A stretch of 64,000 nucleotides of DNA from Aquimarina sp. U1-2 (GTDB lineage: Bacteria; Bacteroidota; Bacteroidia; Flavobacteriales; Flavobacteriaceae). The stretch lies in NCBI RefSeq assembly GCF_017897595.1, contig NZ_JAGKIK010000010.1, positions 62,001-126,000 of the forward strand, in the 5' to 3' direction. The notes beneath the pieces were generated by a model that worked only from the letters and a program-made list of their open reading frames with translations, had not been told where the DNA came from and made no database searches. The translations under genes and the position numbers were made by a program. Below are positions 52,406 through 62,039 of this stretch, one piece after another (position 1 is the stretch's first letter; each line of letters starts with the position of its first letter).

Positions 52406-54757
52406 CTATTCTATAACTAAACTTGTTACTACAGCTTCTTTATTTTTAGTATATATTTTTAAGAAATACATACCTGAGGGAAGTTGACTTGTATTCAACT
52501 CTATATTAGTCTGTTCCTTTACTACATTTTGTGTCATAACTGCTCGACCCGTATTATTATAAAGTTCTATTTTATATGCTGTAATCGGCAATTTTCTCAA
52601 AAATACTACTTCCCTGGCTGGGTTGGGGTATAGAGAAAGTTCAGTTTTTTTAGTTTCTATACTTTTTAAAATAGCAGCCTGTCTATTATTTGTTGTAGTA
52701 ACGGTTAGCTCTGGCTTTTTGGTGCCTTCTTTAGACCAAAAACTCACGTCGTTACCCGAGGTATGTTCTACAATTAAGCTTACCCTTCCGCTAGTTGAAA
52801 GCCCTTCCAGGTTCCAGACATATGATTTGTTGGTGTTGTATGAGGTATTTTTGGTAGCCAGTAACTTTCCTTTACCTGGTTTGTTACTGTTTGAGAGATT
52901 GCTTTCTTTCCAATTCGTACCGTTGCCCAGATATATTTTAATTTCTCCATTACCTGGGTCAGATCCTACGCTAAGTTTGAGTTCTGCAGTATCAATCCTT
53001 CCATTAATAATACTAAGGTCAAACATGAGATAACTCATCCTCTTGCCGGATTCGACTCTTAGTTCTTTGTCATTAATCCGGGTATTTCCCTGTAAATAAG
53101 CATCTTGTATTGTAGTTAATTTTGTCACTTCAGGTTGATTGCCCTTTACCGTCAATATAAATGTAGTTTCTGCCGTATTCCCTTTATTATCCGTAGCTAT
53201 TGCTTTTATAGTATAGCGACCTGCTGTAAGCCCATTCAACTCTTTCGGGTTTGGTGAACCATCATGCCCCCATTCATACAATGAAAAGTTTTCCTGTCTC
53301 ACCAATACATCATCAATAAACAATCGTACGTTATCTATAGTTCCCTGACTAGTAGTTGCAGTAGCTTCAACCATAAGATCATATCCTAGTGCTACAACTA
53401 GATTGCCAGATGGTTTTACAAATGATACCACCGGAGCTTCATTTGAGTTACATGTATTACCTGGGTCGTTAGGGCATGGGTCATCACAATCTTTTATACC
53501 ATCATTATCGGTATCATTTTTACAAATTGATCCGTACAAGCTATATGGGGGATATTTATAGCGCTGAAAATCATAATAGCGCACAAATTCATGAACTTTT
53601 TCTCTAGCATCAATACGTTGTTCAGAAAATAATGTTTCAGCAATACTGAATAGTGGTTTTGCATCTTCATCATAAATTTTATTAATGTTTCCCAACTGTT
53701 GCCACGGCCATCTTTTCTTTCCTTCTACAAAAGGACGTAAAAAAGAATAGGCTTTTTTCATACTTCTTCCGTCATGGGTTTTATAATTCCATAAATCTAT
53801 GCCCATAGCTTTGCCATGTTCAGCTACAAAAGTCATGGCTTTCAAATTCATTATATGGTAGCTTAATGATTTTGTTCTTCCGATCTCACGGGGTTGCTTA
53901 CCATCTGGATCTATTTGCCTGGCTATTCTTTTTGTTTTTACTTCTTCTAAACGCTTAATAGCCTCGTTATTTTGTTTTAAATATCTTAGAAGCCCTATGG
54001 TTTGATAATCATACCAGTTAGAATGATTATTATCCATGTTACTTGCACCTATACCCAGCCTGCTTGTCGTAAGCCACTTTGTATAGTCTTTTAACCAGGC
54101 ATTCATGGCATTTTTAAATTGAACACTAAGCAAACCATCTTTTTCAAACATTTGAATGGCTGTAACTACCTTATTAATTCCAGGCCATTCGATAAGTCCC
54201 CATTTTTCACCGTCTGATCTACCGGGTACACTTTGCCCAAAATTTACATTGGGATTTACCCGTGTTGATCGGTTGACAAACCAGATTTTCAAGAATTCAA
54301 TGCATTTATTAGCATACTTGCGATCATCGCTAAAGTAGTACGCCAAAGAAAGTCGGTCTACCCGTATAAATAAATCTTTTAAACGAGAAAAATCTGTATT
54401 GTTGTTACGCGTATCGGGATTGATATTGCCATCATCAGATTTCCAGGGTAATCCATTAGGTTTGGATCTGTCTGGCCAAAAGTAGGGTGCAATACTATAA
54501 TAGTCATGCTTATCTCCACTAGGAGGTGTAAATCCCTTATTGGTAACCGGATTGGCGCTTTTTGTTAAATCGCTATTTGCTCCTCGTATCAACCAATTAT
54601 AGGCATGTTTATAATAGCTATCATTAGCCTTAATTCTATTTTTTACAAAATCAAGCCGTTCTTTACTTTGAAATATGAAATCACTGTGTTGATACTGTGC
54701 TTGCGATGTGAACAGACATAGTAGTGTAATGACGCATATTATTAGTGTTTTTTTCAT
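52406..54757 (-). CDS. Alginate lyase-family protein, modular, T9SS-exported
   Basis: 783 aa. Signal peptide (TLIICVITLLCLFTSQAQ), then residues about 30-390 in the alginate_lyase alpha/alpha-toroid fold. The block HDYYSIAPYFWPD (84-96) and the catalytic-type NNHSNW (243-248) resemble PL38/PL5 alginate and glucuronan lyases. Next come a short Asp-rich thrombospondin-type-3-like linker (DTDNDGIKDCDDPCPND), an Ig-like domain (VSFVKPSGNLVV), a CBM96/DNRLRE-like domain (QDAYLQGNTRINDKELRVES) and a type A T9SS sorting tail (LSLYPNPAREVVFL). Likely secreted enzyme depolymerising an uronate polymer. PL family is a reading-based guess. Leader shares the repeat of 24287. Confidence 0.85.
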   Translation of the reverse strand: MKKTLIICVITLLCLFTSQAQYQHSDFIFQSKERLDFVKNRIKANDSYYKHAYNWLIRGANSDLTKSANPVTNKGFTPPSGDKHDYYSIAPYFWPDRSKPNGLPWKSDDGNINPDTRNNNTDFSRLKDLFIRVDRLSLAYYFSDDRKYANKCIEFLKIWFVNRSTRVNPNVNFGQSVPGRSDGEKWGLIEWPGINKVVTAIQMFEKDGLLSVQFKNAMNAWLKDYTKWLTTSRLGIGASNMDNNHSNWYDYQTIGLLRYLKQNNEAIKRLEEVKTKRIARQIDPDGKQPREIGRTKSLSYHIMNLKAMTFVAEHGKAMGIDLWNYKTHDGRSMKKAYSFLRPFVEGKKRWPWQQLGNINKIYDEDAKPLFSIAETLFSEQRIDAREKVHEFVRYYDFQRYKYPPYSLYGSICKNDTDNDGIKDCDDPCPNDPGNTCNSNEAPVVSFVKPSGNLVVALGYDLMVEATATTSQGTIDNVRLFIDDVLVRQENFSLYEWGHDGSPNPKELNGLTAGRYTIKAIATDNKGNTAETTFILTVKGNQPEVTKLTTIQDAYLQGNTRINDKELRVESGKRMSYLMFDLSIINGRIDTAELKLSVGSDPGNGEIKIYLGNGTNWKESNLSNSNKPGKGKLLATKNTSYNTNKSYVWNLEGLSTSGRVSLIVEHTSGNDVSFWSKEGTKKPELTVTTTNNRQAAILKSIETKKTELSLYPNPAREVVFLRKLPITAYKIELYNNTGRAVMTQNVVKEQTNIELNTSQLPSGMYFLKIYTKNKEAVVTSLVIE

Positions 54758-54783
54758 CCGTTTATATTTATTGTTTTTTATTT

Positions 54784-54850
54784 GTCAGATGGAATCGCCA
54801 TATAATCATATTGGTGGGTATCAATCTAATCGTTATGGCTTATTTCATTA
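54784..54850 (-). repeat. Leader repeat, copy 2, before the alginate-lyase-like gene
   Basis: About 67 bp, ending 27 bp before the ATG at 54757. Matches 24287-24352 at most positions and at the same distance, including the following A-rich stretch to the ATG. Minus strand has CCAATATGATTATATGG. Confidence 0.75.
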
Positions 54851-54915
54851 TATCAAGTTTAAAATAGTTATGATTTAAAATGAGACACGACCTGGAATTT
54901 TATATAAAGTCTGAC

Positions 54916-54948
54916 TAGCGTTTTTCTTTTTATGAAAGAAAAACGCTA
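54916..54948 (-). terminator. Terminator of the beta-helix gene
   Basis: TAGCGTTTTTCTTT pairs with AAAGAAAAACGCTA, a 14-bp stem, 20 bp after the stop at 54968. Confidence 0.8.
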
Positions 54949-54967
54949 CTTGACTTCATAACAATTT

Positions 54968-57640
54968 TCAATTTTTTAACAATCGTGTGCTTAGGGTATT
55001 ACTATCTTTTGAATATATTTTTACGAAATATATTCCTGTAGGGAGTTTATCTAAATTCACTTCTACCGTACTTTGTTTTTTAACGATAGGTTTTGAGATC
55101 ACTTTATACCCGTTAAAACTATATACCTCAACACGATAAGCAGTAGCCGGAAGTTTTTGCAAAAATACTACATCATTTGCCGGGTTGGGATGCATTGATA
55201 CATGTATTTCTTTCGCTTCGTTAGAAGTAAACTCACGCGCTTGTCTATTTGCTCTGGTCGTTACGGTTAGTTCTGGCTTTTTAGCCCCTTCTTTTGACCA
55301 AAAACTTACATCATTACCCGAGGTATGTTCTACGATTAAACATATTTTACCACTAGTAGCAAGACCATCAAGATTCCAGGTGTAAAATTTATTGGTCGTA
55401 TACGAGGTGTTTTTAGTTGCTAATAACCTCCCTTTACTTGGTTTATTAGAATTAGAAAGATTACGCTCTGTCCAGTTTACACTAGTACCTAGATATACTC
55501 TAATTTGGCCATGACCAGGATCAGATCCTACACTAAGCTTTAATTCTGCGCTATCAATAGATCCATTAAGGTTTCCTACGTCGAATAAGAGATAGCTTAC
55601 TCGATTTCCTGCTTCTATTCTAAGGTCTGTTGTATTGTAACGAGTATTACCTTGTAAATAAGCATCATCTATCGGCGTAACTCTTATAGTTTGAGGTGAT
55701 GTATCAGCATTGGTAGTTTCTTCTGGGCCGTTTCCTGAAGGTGCTCTTTTGTTATCAAGCTGGATGACAAACTTATCCAAACGCATGCCATTCTCTCTGT
55801 AAGCAATTTGCAGTGTGTGCTGCCCTTGTGATAAATTATCTACAGCACTGTTATCGGTAGCATGCCAACTTCCTACTCCTGATCGTCCGTTTTCTCTTAT
55901 CCAGGTACCATCATCGATTCGCCAGAAAAAGGAATCGTCTGTATCGCCAACATTGAGTGTTCTGAACCAAAAACGAAAATTATCTTCGGATACCGATGTA
56001 AAATCGTAAGATGTAACTGCACCAACGGATGTATCCGTAGGTACATCCCCATATTGATTATACGCTTCAGATATTTGAATATATAGATTACCAGAAGCCG
56101 ATGCATTGGAATGTGTTTGCCAATACCTCCCTAATTTTCCATTTTCAGCTTCCATTGATAGTACGCCGTCTCTTTCAATAAAGTTGGTTGGATTGCCGCC
56201 TGTTTCTTCGTCTGTAGTTGAAGTATCGGCAACATAGTTAGAATCCCCTTCATTATTAAAAGCTTTGATTCGATAAAAATATTTGGTACCTGCAGTTAAC
56301 CCTGTATCTCTATAGCTTGTAGTATTTGCATTTACAGTAGCAATTGTGGTATAATTTGAGGTATTTCTTCCTCTTTCAATCTTAAACCCTTTTTCGTTAT
56401 TCGAAGCATCGGTCCAGGTCATGAGCACTTCTGAAGACGACTGTGCTGCGGCATTAAAGTTACGAGGGGTACTCGGAATGTTTGTTTCTGGTTCCCCAAT
56501 CCCTAACTCTTGTGGTGTAGGGATGTTGTTATCTTGTTTCCATTCTAATCTAAAACTATTGTTAGACCATTTTATTTGAGAGTCATTAGTACATGCTCTA
56601 CCACAGCTAGAATGAGCAACGGTACACTTTACCGTAGAAATGCGGTTACAATTTTCGCCTGTATTGCAATATGGATACCAGTACACACTATTTTTGATTT
56701 CTAATCCTCGAGGACAATTTTGTGGTTGGTTTTTGTCACCACTATACCTCAAAAACCCAGGTTGATAATTGTTTCTTGGCCCGTCCCATTGAGAAGATTG
56801 CCCCGTATAGTAACAATACAATTCATCCATTACACTATTGTTTGCATGCTTATTATCGTATAATCTTCTCCATTTAAGAGGAGAACCGCTTATATTTCTC
56901 ATATAAATTTTGCGAAACGTCGAATTTCGTACCCTGGTGTTGTAAAAAGCATGCAGAGATCCGGCTTCGTCGTATCTATTGTGACAGTTGGTAATAATCA
57001 AATTTTCAAAAAGAAGGTTTTGTGATTTTTGAGGATAGATTACTCCGGCAACATACATTCTATTTCTATCCTTTTCATTAGGAAAATAAATTTGACCAAT
57101 TTTATTAATCACACAGTTGCGCATGGTAATATTTTGTGTTTCTAGCATCGTTATGGCGTTCACCTGCCATTCTTCTATGTGCAAATTTTCTATGATTACT
57201 TGTTTACTACTGGGTTTGCTTATCCCTATACAGCTAGGGGGACCACCCTGATGCTTGTATTTATCACCAATAAGCTTTGCTTTGCCATTACCATAAGTAG
57301 ATATGATAAGCTTTTTGTTGATATCCCAAACAAAAGCAAAGAGATGACGTTCTTCATCTTTATCGTACAATACAGAACTTGTATTTTGAGTAAAATTTCT
57401 AAAGGTATCACCACCTCTTAGCAAGATAATAAATTCTGAGTCATTGGATAGTCTACATAATTCTTTTGCCCGATTCAATGTTCGTACGGGTTGATTTCTG
57501 GTACCCGCATTTGAGTCACTGCCAGAGGTACTTACATAAATAGTTTTTGCTTGTAAGCTAAATGATATTAAAAAGAATACGGTCAAAATATACCGAAACT
57601 TTCCTAAAAATGTTATTTTTCGTTCTATTAAATTCTTCAT
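54968..57640 (-). CDS. Right-handed beta-helix modular protein, T9SS-exported
   Basis: 890 aa. ATG at 57640 (the frame extends to 57676) begins a signal (YILTVFFLISFSLQAK). Residues about 30-400 open with IYVSTSGSDSNAGTRNQPVRTL, the start of DUF1565/pectate-lyase-like parallel beta-helices, with repeats such as NITMRNCVINKIG. An FN3 domain (SSSEVLMTWTDASNNEKGFK) follows, then a CBM6-like module (SMEAENGKLG to MRLDKFVIQL), a CBM96/DNRLRE-like domain and a type IX tail. No catalytic signature of PL6 or PL1 was recognised, so it may be a lyase, an epimerase or a binding protein. Confidence 0.8.
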   Translation of the reverse strand: MKNLIERKITFLGKFRYILTVFFLISFSLQAKTIYVSTSGSDSNAGTRNQPVRTLNRAKELCRLSNDSEFIILLRGGDTFRNFTQNTSSVLYDKDEERHLFAFVWDINKKLIISTYGNGKAKLIGDKYKHQGGPPSCIGISKPSSKQVIIENLHIEEWQVNAITMLETQNITMRNCVINKIGQIYFPNEKDRNRMYVAGVIYPQKSQNLLFENLIITNCHNRYDEAGSLHAFYNTRVRNSTFRKIYMRNISGSPLKWRRLYDNKHANNSVMDELYCYYTGQSSQWDGPRNNYQPGFLRYSGDKNQPQNCPRGLEIKNSVYWYPYCNTGENCNRISTVKCTVAHSSCGRACTNDSQIKWSNNSFRLEWKQDNNIPTPQELGIGEPETNIPSTPRNFNAAAQSSSEVLMTWTDASNNEKGFKIERGRNTSNYTTIATVNANTTSYRDTGLTAGTKYFYRIKAFNNEGDSNYVADTSTTDEETGGNPTNFIERDGVLSMEAENGKLGRYWQTHSNASASGNLYIQISEAYNQYGDVPTDTSVGAVTSYDFTSVSEDNFRFWFRTLNVGDTDDSFFWRIDDGTWIRENGRSGVGSWHATDNSAVDNLSQGQHTLQIAYRENGMRLDKFVIQLDNKRAPSGNGPEETTNADTSPQTIRVTPIDDAYLQGNTRYNTTDLRIEAGNRVSYLLFDVGNLNGSIDSAELKLSVGSDPGHGQIRVYLGTSVNWTERNLSNSNKPSKGRLLATKNTSYTTNKFYTWNLDGLATSGKICLIVEHTSGNDVSFWSKEGAKKPELTVTTRANRQAREFTSNEAKEIHVSMHPNPANDVVFLQKLPATAYRVEVYSFNGYKVISKPIVKKQSTVEVNLDKLPTGIYFVKIYSKDSNTLSTRLLKN

Positions 57641-57786
57641 ATTAAATGAGTTGAGTTTGTAGTTTGCTGTTTGCAAATTAACTTTTGAGACTTCCTTTTT
57701 TATAGGCTTGTGCTAAAGGGATTTTACTTGTGTAGCATACTTTATTTCTAACAAGAATTTTGAAGTATATGAGCAAGTTAAAATAT

Positions 57787-57822
57787 CAAACCCCAATAAG
57801 TTCATTTATATATTGGGGTTTG
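57787..57822 (-). terminator. Terminator of the DUF5060 glycosidase-like gene
   Basis: CAAACCCCAATA (57787-57798) and TATTGGGGTTTG (57811-57822), a perfect 12-bp stem, about 60 bp after the stop at 57879 of the minus-strand gene. Confidence 0.8.
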
Positions 57823-57831
57823 ATTCTTGTT

Positions 57832-57876
57832 ATTTAAACCCGTAATTGATTTTATAACGCATAATCCTGGTTAAAC
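57832..57876. repeat. Mini version of the long-hairpin repeat
   Basis: TTTAAACCCGTAATTG joined almost directly to ATAACGCATAATCCTGGTTA, that is, both termini without the inner core. It lies next to the stop of the glycosidase-like gene. Confidence 0.5.
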
Positions 57877-57878
57877 AT

Positions 57879-60800
57879 CTATTCTTTTAATAATCGGGTA
57901 GTGCTGGTGCCTTCTTTTGAAGTATACACTTTAACAAAATACATTCCTGCTGGAAGTTTGTTTATATTCACCTCTACAGTAGATTTCGTTTTATGTATAG
58001 ATTGTGAAACAACTTCATATCCATTAAAACCGTATACTTTTACCAAATATGCGGTTTCTGGTAAATTTCTTAAGAATACGACATCTCTTGCCGGATTTGG
58101 ATGCATAGAAACTTGCACCTTTGTGGTTTCTTTAGTAGACAAAGCATTTACTTGTCTGCTATTATTTGTGGTCACGGTAAGTTCAGGTTTTTTATTTCCT
58201 TCTTTAGACCAGAAACTCACATCGTTTCCAGAAGCATGTTCTACAATTAAACATACTTTGCCTCCGGTAGATATGCCATCGTTAAGATTCCAGTTGTATG
58301 TTTTATTTGTACTGTACGAAGTGTTTTTAGCGGCCAATAACTGTCCTTTACTTGGTTTATTACTGTTAGAAATGTTATTTTCTGTCCAGTTTGTACCGTT
58401 ACCAAGATATACCTTTATTTGACCGTTTCCTGGATCAGAACTTACAGTAAGCTTCAGTTCTGCGCTACTTACTGCCCCGCTAAGCGTACCTAGGTCAAAC
58501 AGTAAATAACTTGTTCTATTCTCAGATTCTACTCTTAAATCTACGGTATTATATCCAGTACTACCTTGCAAATAGGCATCATGAATAGGTGCCAGATTTG
58601 CAATTATCGGCTGGTTACCTTGAACGATAAGCCTAAATGAGGTATCACCCGTATTACCATCATTATCGGTAGCAACAGCTTTTATGGTATACGTACCTGC
58701 AGAAAGACCATTGATTTCTTCAGGATCAGGAGACCCTTCGTGACCCCAATTATACGGAGCGAAATTTTCTTGTCTAACCATACGATTATCAATATAAAGC
58801 TTAACATTACTAATGGTACCGTTGGCGTCGGTAGCCATAGCTTCAACCTCTAAATCATATCCTTCTTGAACTGTAATATCTTCTGAAATTCCTTTAAAAG
58901 AAACTTGAGGAGCAGTCGTCGTACCTTCTCTTTCTACTTTTAAGGTAAACGTATCTTCTGAAGTTGCGCCATCATCATCTGTTGCTACTGCTTTAAATAT
59001 ATGTTCACCAACCGAAAGACCTAGTAATTCTGCGGTATTATCTTCAATACCCCAATTATACGGAGCTATGTTTTCTTGGCGAATAAGATTGCCATCAACG
59101 TACAATCTAACATTACTTATAGTGCCATCACTATCTGATGCATTTACCGTTATGGCAAGATCGGTGTATTCTTCTTGCACTGTAATATTTCCAGATGGAG
59201 TGGTGAATGCGACACTCGGAGCTTCATTTTCACCTGTATCAGCACCTTCTTTGGTGATTAGAATTACCCAATCTTTGTTGCTATTGTTGGGTGCATTACC
59301 AATCGATCTGTTACCACCACCATTAATGCTTCGTACCGATCCGTTTTGCAGGCTTCCTCCATTACGTGGATCGTACCATTTTACAGTAAATTTTCCGCTG
59401 TGTCCATTTAAATTCAAGTTTGAGCTACCTCCGTTTTTGAGATAAACTACATAGGCTTCACCCGCTTTTGCATAGCAATAATCGTTGCCGCTAGAAGATA
59501 GCGAGTTGTCATTTCTCATTTGTGTAAGAGGAAGATTAGCAAGTTCAAAGAACTGAATGGCATAACGCGTATAATCCCACCATTTATCGCGACTTCTAAA
59601 ATCCTGTAGGGATAAGTCTGAATGTGCATTTTCGTAACCAAAATACCATTCGTTACCCCATCCTCCTGCAAGTAAAGTAGCCCAGATGGCATTCTTTCTT
59701 CCATCGGTATGAGAATTTGCTGCATTATTATCGGGACGAATCGCATGAGTCGCATCTCCTGGTTCATCACAAGCAACTGCCCATTTTCTCCCTGCTCCTC
59801 TAGATTTATCAATAGCTTCTTTTACTTTACCAAAAACATTTCTGAAATCAGATTTGTTGGTTTGTAATGAAAACCCAGATAGTTTCGATTTGTTACCGAT
59901 TAATTGATCGGGGAAATCATTAGGATAGGTATGAATAACAATATGATGGCGATACGGATCATTTTCATGAAAATACGCTGCCATAGCACGTTGTTGCGAA
60001 GCAGTTTGATTTTCTTTTTGTGGTCCTGCACCGTTTTCTTCACCAAGATTCCAGTTTAAGGCTAGATTATGGCCAAACCTTGCAATCAATTCGCGGTAGT
60101 ATAGTTTACGTTGTGTACCCGTGTTTCCGTTATCAAGAAGTGTCTCGTTTTCGGTCTCCTGAGTCTTAAAATGTGCAAAAATTCCATTTTTTTGCATATG
60201 TTCAATTACAATAGCCCATTGGTCGAGTTTCGACACATCCATTCGAGTACGTTCATTACTACCTATATATGGGTATACATTTTTATCATCACCGTTAATG
60301 TTCATAGTAAGAAAAGACATAGAATTTAACCCTTCACTAGCGATGTAATTTACAGCCCCAATCAGTCCTTTTCCCTTGCCATTTTTCCAGGTAGGGTCAC
60401 CATTTTTCCAATCTCTTTTATGTGGCTGATAACTTTTTCGTCGATTGCCTGAATTAGAGGTGTTATCAAAGTCATCGTAGGCAAACAAATTCTCTGGAGA
60501 ATCTGGTCCTTGTTTGATCATGTATTTACCTGTTTCAGCAAAGCGTAAGTAATGCTCGCCTACATATTGCAAGCGTCCTTTTGCTCTAAAATCTCTGCCA
60601 GATTTATTGGAAGCTGTAATCGTAAACGATCCGCTATCTCCATTCATAAACCCTGCAGAACTACCAGCGTTGTTACTATCGCTAACTGCAACATTGGTAC
60701 CTTTTCTAAAAGAAACTGTATAATTCCATTTCCCTATCTTATCGGGTGCAAAATGAGCACGCCATTTATTACCTCCTTTGGCCGAGGTTTGAGCCGCATT

Positions 60801-61721
60801 TCCATCTGCAGCAAAATATCCGGGTACTACATACGACGGGGAACCACTCTGATGTGTAAAAGTTACATTTAAACGGTAATTCAAAAAGGGATTATCATTG
60901 GCAGTTTCTGAAGAATTTGGGCCGTCGAAAGTAAGTGTTACTTTGTGCCATTTTTTTAATTCTCCGCTTACAACAGCATCGTCACTATTTCCGCCGCCAC
61001 CGTCGTCTGTACAATCGGTTAACTGCATTGCTGGTCCCTCTCCAGAAGGTTTGTTGTACGCTTTTGACAAAACAAATTTATCAAACTCGAAGCCATCTTC
61101 TCGCATAGAGAACATTACCCTATGAATACCTGCAGAAGGGATATCGAGATAGATTTTCTGCTCTTCTCCGCAATGATTGGCATTGGTTCTCTGCTTACTT
61201 TCCCAGGTCCATTGGTTTTTACCTTTGCACCATTGCATTTTTCTTCCAGAATTAGGCCAGTTTCCGTTAAGACCTACGTGAACGCCATTGTCTTCACTAC
61301 CTGTAGAATGGGCTCTTACCCAAACATAATATCTTCCGGGATTCTTAAATTTAATTTTATACTCAAGAACACCTAATTCTCCAGGAGTTTCAGAAAAGTT
61401 TTCACCCTTTATCAGTTTATCATCATGCGTAACTCGGGTATCTGGTAAAATCTCTATGTATTTTCTTTTACTAGAAGAACCAGCGTGAGAACCGTCGGGA
61501 TCGGGAGTAGGTGTACTTGTATTACCATCTTGAACATACCATTTTCGTTTTGATGTCTGGGATTGCGTTACAAAACTTTCGGCTTCGACAGCTACAACTC
61601 CGTTTTCTTCAACCGCTGCGCAGTTATCGTTTTGAGCGTGCGCCCTAATTGTATTCAACAAGCCAAAACACGCGAGGCATATGAGCAGCTTTGCTGAATT
61701 TTTAATTTTGTGTGTTTTCAT
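57879..61721 (-). CDS. DUF5060 glycoside hydrolase-like modular protein, T9SS-exported
   Basis: 1280 aa. Signal peptide (LLICLACFGLLNTIRAHAQ), N-terminal CBM-like domain (VAVEAESFV to FEFDKFVLSK), DUF5060 domain (KKWHKVTLTFDGPN, residues 255-375), a TIM-barrel-like catalytic region (380-760) with LNWNLGEENGAG (Glu561/562) and WAVACDEPGD (Glu653) as likely acid/base and nucleophile, a collagen-binding-like domain (FTVKWYDPRNGG), two Ig-like domains (840-1020), a CBM96/DNRLRE-like domain and a type IX tail. Substrate not known; the company of lyases suggests it acts on the same polymer or side groups. Confidence 0.85.
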   Translation of the reverse strand: MKTHKIKNSAKLLICLACFGLLNTIRAHAQNDNCAAVEENGVVAVEAESFVTQSQTSKRKWYVQDGNTSTPTPDPDGSHAGSSSKRKYIEILPDTRVTHDDKLIKGENFSETPGELGVLEYKIKFKNPGRYYVWVRAHSTGSEDNGVHVGLNGNWPNSGRKMQWCKGKNQWTWESKQRTNANHCGEEQKIYLDIPSAGIHRVMFSMREDGFEFDKFVLSKAYNKPSGEGPAMQLTDCTDDGGGGNSDDAVVSGELKKWHKVTLTFDGPNSSETANDNPFLNYRLNVTFTHQSGSPSYVVPGYFAADGNAAQTSAKGGNKWRAHFAPDKIGKWNYTVSFRKGTNVAVSDSNNAGSSAGFMNGDSGSFTITASNKSGRDFRAKGRLQYVGEHYLRFAETGKYMIKQGPDSPENLFAYDDFDNTSNSGNRRKSYQPHKRDWKNGDPTWKNGKGKGLIGAVNYIASEGLNSMSFLTMNINGDDKNVYPYIGSNERTRMDVSKLDQWAIVIEHMQKNGIFAHFKTQETENETLLDNGNTGTQRKLYYRELIARFGHNLALNWNLGEENGAGPQKENQTASQQRAMAAYFHENDPYRHHIVIHTYPNDFPDQLIGNKSKLSGFSLQTNKSDFRNVFGKVKEAIDKSRGAGRKWAVACDEPGDATHAIRPDNNAANSHTDGRKNAIWATLLAGGWGNEWYFGYENAHSDLSLQDFRSRDKWWDYTRYAIQFFELANLPLTQMRNDNSLSSSGNDYCYAKAGEAYVVYLKNGGSSNLNLNGHSGKFTVKWYDPRNGGSLQNGSVRSINGGGNRSIGNAPNNSNKDWVILITKEGADTGENEAPSVAFTTPSGNITVQEEYTDLAITVNASDSDGTISNVRLYVDGNLIRQENIAPYNWGIEDNTAELLGLSVGEHIFKAVATDDDGATSEDTFTLKVEREGTTTAPQVSFKGISEDITVQEGYDLEVEAMATDANGTISNVKLYIDNRMVRQENFAPYNWGHEGSPDPEEINGLSAGTYTIKAVATDNDGNTGDTSFRLIVQGNQPIIANLAPIHDAYLQGSTGYNTVDLRVESENRTSYLLFDLGTLSGAVSSAELKLTVSSDPGNGQIKVYLGNGTNWTENNISNSNKPSKGQLLAAKNTSYSTNKTYNWNLNDGISTGGKVCLIVEHASGNDVSFWSKEGNKKPELTVTTNNSRQVNALSTKETTKVQVSMHPNPARDVVFLRNLPETAYLVKVYGFNGYEVVSQSIHKTKSTVEVNINKLPAGMYFVKVYTSKEGTSTTRLLKE

Positions 61722-62039
61722 TTTTTGTTTAGTTAAGTTATACTTGTGTTTTGAAATGTAAACATGATATTTTCAACACATTACATTTCTTTTGCTTGGT
61801 CTAATCCTCTAAGGATAGTGACCTTGGATTTTGAGATTGATTTTGGGTTTACGTCATAGGTTTTATTGTTAAAGGGTTAGATTTACATTTTGTGTGTTAT
61901 ATGGGTTGGTAATTATAGATTCTGATTTTTAATTTCCTTTTGAAGCTCATAAAGCCTGTAGAATTTGAATTGATTCTAATCAACTGGTAGTGAATATCTT
62001 CACCGTTGTTTATGATCAGGCTTTCATCCAAAATACCAA
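61722..62039. other. Gap between the DUF5060 and PL14-like genes
   Basis: No gene seen. Near 61951-62024 AAAGCCTG and CAGGCTTT could form the outer stem of a multi-branched hairpin with an inner GGTAGTGAATATCTTCACC; it may end the PL14-like transcript. The remainder is a plain AT-rich 5' region for the gene ending at 61721. Confidence 0.5.

Noticed and set aside
59068..59445. Long frames on the + strand opposite the DUF5060 and PL genes
   Set aside because: They are opposite-strand shadows of well supported genes with signal peptides and domain motifs on the minus strand.
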